Assembly (NCBI RefSeq): GCF_024679245.1
Contig: NC_090196.1
Coordinates: forward strand, 5,767,361-5,831,360
Length of the DNA stretch: 64,000 nucleotides
From: Pseudorasbora parva
Taxonomy: Eukaryota > Chordata > Actinopteri > Cypriniformes > Gobionidae
Direction of reading: 5' to 3'
This document shows positions 61,284 through 64,000 of this stretch, one piece after another. A model generated the notes under the pieces. That model saw nothing but the letters and a program-made list of their open reading frames with translations, was not told where the DNA came from and did not search any database. The translations under genes and the position numbers were made by a program. Each line of letters starts with the position of its first letter. Within the stretch, counting starts at the first letter, position 1.

Positions 61284-62072
61284 AGGGTTACTTCAGCGAT
61301 TAGCATATGGCTTTGTATCAGTAGAAACCCTGGAGTATATTCAAATGATTGTGCTTTCCCCCCTCATATCCTCCTGAGACGAGAGATTTATGCATTTTAT
61401 TTCTGGAAAAATTCCTCCTATGATGAAAATTGACGATATTTGCATCATCGGAGGAATGTTTGGCCAAAGTCTAAAGACTACAGCCAGCAGAGGGAGCCAT
61501 TTCCGCATGTTTTGAACCCGCGCGTGGGGGATGGAGATCACACTCAGAGCTCAGCTCAGCTACAGGCACTCATTTAAACGGAGCTGTGGTGAGCAATGTA
61601 AGTCTTTTAACTTCTCAAATTAATTTCTATGAAAGTTAAGCTTGCAAAGGCATGAACTGAAACGCGCCAGACTGAAGTCGCGTTGTGAATGTATGCCGCG
61701 AGTGTAGTCGCGATTACCTCAGCTCTCATCACGAGAGCTCATCAGCTCATTTATCTGACTCCTGCAGTCAGTGCTCAGCGCTGTGATACTCGCGCGGCGA
61801 CTCACTCATCATATTGAACAGACACGTTCAGTTTTTAATTGTAGAGTCTTCTCCAACTTAGTCACAGTGATCCAGGACGTGGTTTTGGGAGTGGCCTCAC
61901 AGGGCAGCGAAGCATTCTGGGAATTGTAGTCTTTCATCCCCATCAGACAAAAATACATTTTCTGTCTTTTCTCAGTCTAGAAGGCACCAAATTCAAAAAT
62001 ATTTTCACATTTCTACTACATTGATGACCTAGTTTAAATACAGATTCATATTCCCAGTGCTAAAGTACCCCT
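61284..62072. mobile_element. TTAA-target MITE, 789 bp
   Basis: AGGGTTACTTCAGCG at the left and CTAAAGTACCCCT at the right are inverted ends, flanked by TTAA (61280-61283 and 62073-62076). Confidence 0.75.
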
Positions 62073-62076
62073 TTAA

Positions 62077-63172
62077 GCGTTTAACATTAAGACAGATAGA
62101 GATGCGATGGATCATTGGTCTGATTAGTGGAAGGACTATCCAATTGCGAACAGAGTCAATTGAGCTATGCCCGATGATCACACCTCATGTGGTCTGATTG
62201 GTTGAAGGACTATATAAATGCATTCAGAATCCTTTGAGCTATACCCGTTGATCACACCTCTTGTGCAGTAGAAAATACAGAGTACACTCCCCAGACCAAT
62301 GTTCAATCTTAGACTGAGCTTGATCTGGTGATAGCTTGACAAGCACCACTCTGTTCCAGCCCTATCCCAATTCCAAAGTCTATTTGGTTGATAGGAACGG
62401 CTTTCCAGGGTGCACAAGAAGAGATTTGATCTTAAAGTAAATCCATGCCAATGTTCATATTTATAAAAATGGTCTTTGAAGTAGAAAAGCTTATAGTGCC
62501 ATGTAAGGGTCTACGTAGTTCCTTGTGGTGAATCGGAGAACTGCAGGTATTTGGAAATCTAAGCAGTTTTTGCTCCTTACTGTTCTCAAGTAAAGCCTTG
62601 TTTATACTTTACCTGCCCTGTGCACCTTCTCAAACGGACAAGGTTTTTATACTTGATGCGTTCGATATAGTACTATTCTTTGAAGCTGCCTGGGTAATTC
62701 TCCTCTAAAGCATCAAGAGGTAGTGGCGGGAAGAATGATAGGAATATCAAATGTAGGACCATTTTTATACAACATTTTGTAAATAAGGCCCCAGGACCAA
62801 AACAACTGTCGAATCATCCTACTTAAAAACACTCAAATGTAAAAAATAAAAAGAACTCCTAAAACCTAGTCTCATGTAGCCAGAGCTTAAGACTGATGGC
62901 AGAAGGTCTGGACTCTGTCTCAGCTTTCATTGGTCAAGGACCGCCCAAGAGGACGTTTGACTGACATGTAACACAACCAATCACAGTTTGTTTTGTTCAG
63001 CGTCATGTTTAGGGGGATGAAAATGTAAAGTAGTTGTCCCAAAAGAAGGTATGCATTGTCGTCACTTCAGCAGCATCATGACTGGGTTTAATATGGAAAA
63101 CTGCAAAAACACAAAAAAAATTCAAAAAAAAGTCACATTTTTCATATAGGTAGGTCTATCAATGTTTTCACA

Positions 63173-63175
<3 letters not shown>
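62077..63175. other. No recognised feature
   Basis: Non-coding sequence. A short internal repeat (TGATTxGxxGAAGGACTAT) occurs twice near 62119 and 62196. No gene was identified. Confidence 0.35.

Positions 63176-63230
<55 letters not shown>
63176..63230. repeat. (AT)n microsatellite
   Basis: About 27 AT units immediately precede the Tc1 terminus. Tc1 elements insert at TA, so the array is a natural target. Confidence 0.95.
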
Positions 63231-63234
<4 letters not shown>

Positions 63235-63912
63235 AGGAAAATAAGTATTTGAACCCTGCTATTTTGTTCAAGTTCTCTCACTTAGAAATCATGGAGGGGT
63301 CTGAAATTTTCATCGTAGGAGCATGTCCACTGTGAGAGACAATCTAAACAAAACAAAAATCACAATATATGATTTTGTAACTATTAATTTATTCTGATAA
63401 AGCTACAAATAACTATTTGAACACCTGTCTATCAGCTAGAATTCTGACAGTCAAAGAACTGTCTGCCTTTAAAATGTCCACCTCCACTCCATTTATTATC
63501 CTAAATTAGATGCACCTGTTTGAGGACATTAGCAGCATAAAGACACCTGTCCACCCCATACAATCAGTAAGAATCCAACTACTAACATGGCTAAGACCAA
63601 AGAGCTGTCCAAAGACACTAGAGACAAAATTGTACACCCCCACAAGGCTGGAAAGGGCCACAGGGAAATTGCCAAGCTGCTTGGTGAAAAAAGGTCCACT
63701 GTTGGAGCAATCATTAGAAAATGGAAGAAGCTAAAGATGACTGTCAATCTTTCTCGGACTGGGGCTCCATGCAAGATCTCACCTCTCAATGATCCTAAGA
63801 AAGGTGAGAAATCAGCCCAGAACTACACGGGAGGAGCTGGTCAAGGACCTCAAAAGAGCTGGGACCACCGTTTCCAAGGTTACTGTTGGGAGTACACTAA
63901 GACGTCATGGCC
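63231..63912 (+). mobile_element. Tc1 family C copy, 3'-truncated
   Basis: The left end AGTAAGGAAAATAAGTATTTG is followed by a transposase start at 63587 ([16 protein letters not shown]) with the [20 protein letters not shown] frameshift lies after [14 protein letters not shown]. Homology to the family C copy at 39480-40473 ends near 63912. Confidence 0.78.
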
Positions 63913-64000
63913 ATTTTTAAAACTCAGAACACATCTTCCTTTCTTAAGAATGACTTCAGTGCCGTTCATTGTTCTTTTCTTAGAGAAAAGCATAACTCAG

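Overview
The window is vertebrate nuclear DNA from a teleost fish, most likely a cyprinid. The coding sequence is split into short exons with GT/AG introns. The proteins match vertebrate families. The rest is dominated by the DNA transposons typical of cyprinid genomes (Tc1/mariner, hAT, PIF/Harbinger-like and TTAA-target MITEs), with DIRS, LINE, SINE and LTR remnants. No bacterial-type operon, CRISPR array, phage or defence island is present.

Three protein-coding genes can be assembled completely by joining exons. (1) snx20 (plus, CDS 14270-19892, 3 coding exons, 309 aa) is a PX-domain sorting nexin. (2) mphosph6 (plus, CDS 22769-35144, 5 exons, 165 aa) is an RNA-exosome cofactor; a palindromic NRF1-type site lies about 150 bp upstream of its start codon. 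(3) hsd17b2 (minus, CDS 55333-40980, 5 exons, 380 aa) is a membrane-anchored short-chain dehydrogenase of steroid metabolism. mphosph6 and hsd17b2 converge tail to tail, and snx20 lies upstream of mphosph6 in the same orientation. mphosph6 and hsd17b2 are also neighbours in mammals, so that pair is conserved synteny; snx20 is elsewhere in human. The three genes share no obvious pathway.

Layout: 1-14.2 kb is gene-free and repeat-rich, with a DIRS-like element, hAT elements, a Harbinger-like element with a palindromic insert, a 280-bp palindrome and two Tc1 copies. 14.2-19.9 kb is snx20; its second intron holds a TTAA MITE carrying a nested Tc1, plus another MITE. 19.9-22.6 kb has a 37-bp minisatellite and a tRNA-derived SINE. 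22.6-35.1 kb is mphosph6; intron 2 has three TTAA elements and a Harbinger-like element split by a hAT, and intron 3 is a stack of nested hAT elements. 35.1-41 kb is an intergenic mosaic of recombined Tc1, hAT and TTAA elements. 41-55.3 kb is hsd17b2, with a 4.4-kb DIRS retrotransposon in intron 2 and Tc1 and foldback elements in introns 2-4. 55.3-64 kb has a short LTR element, a LINE with its catalytic core deleted, a TTAA MITE and a truncated Tc1.

I found no new gene system. The most useful unusual observations are: splice acceptors built on TG microsatellites in two genes; a set of hAT insertions with perfect 8-bp target duplications that share a GT start; two TTAA elements abutting on one shared TTAA; a hAT copy whose two flanks come from different Tc1 families; and two retrotransposons that lost the same catalytic part of the reverse transcriptase. 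Element family names are from memory of consensus features, not from a database search.
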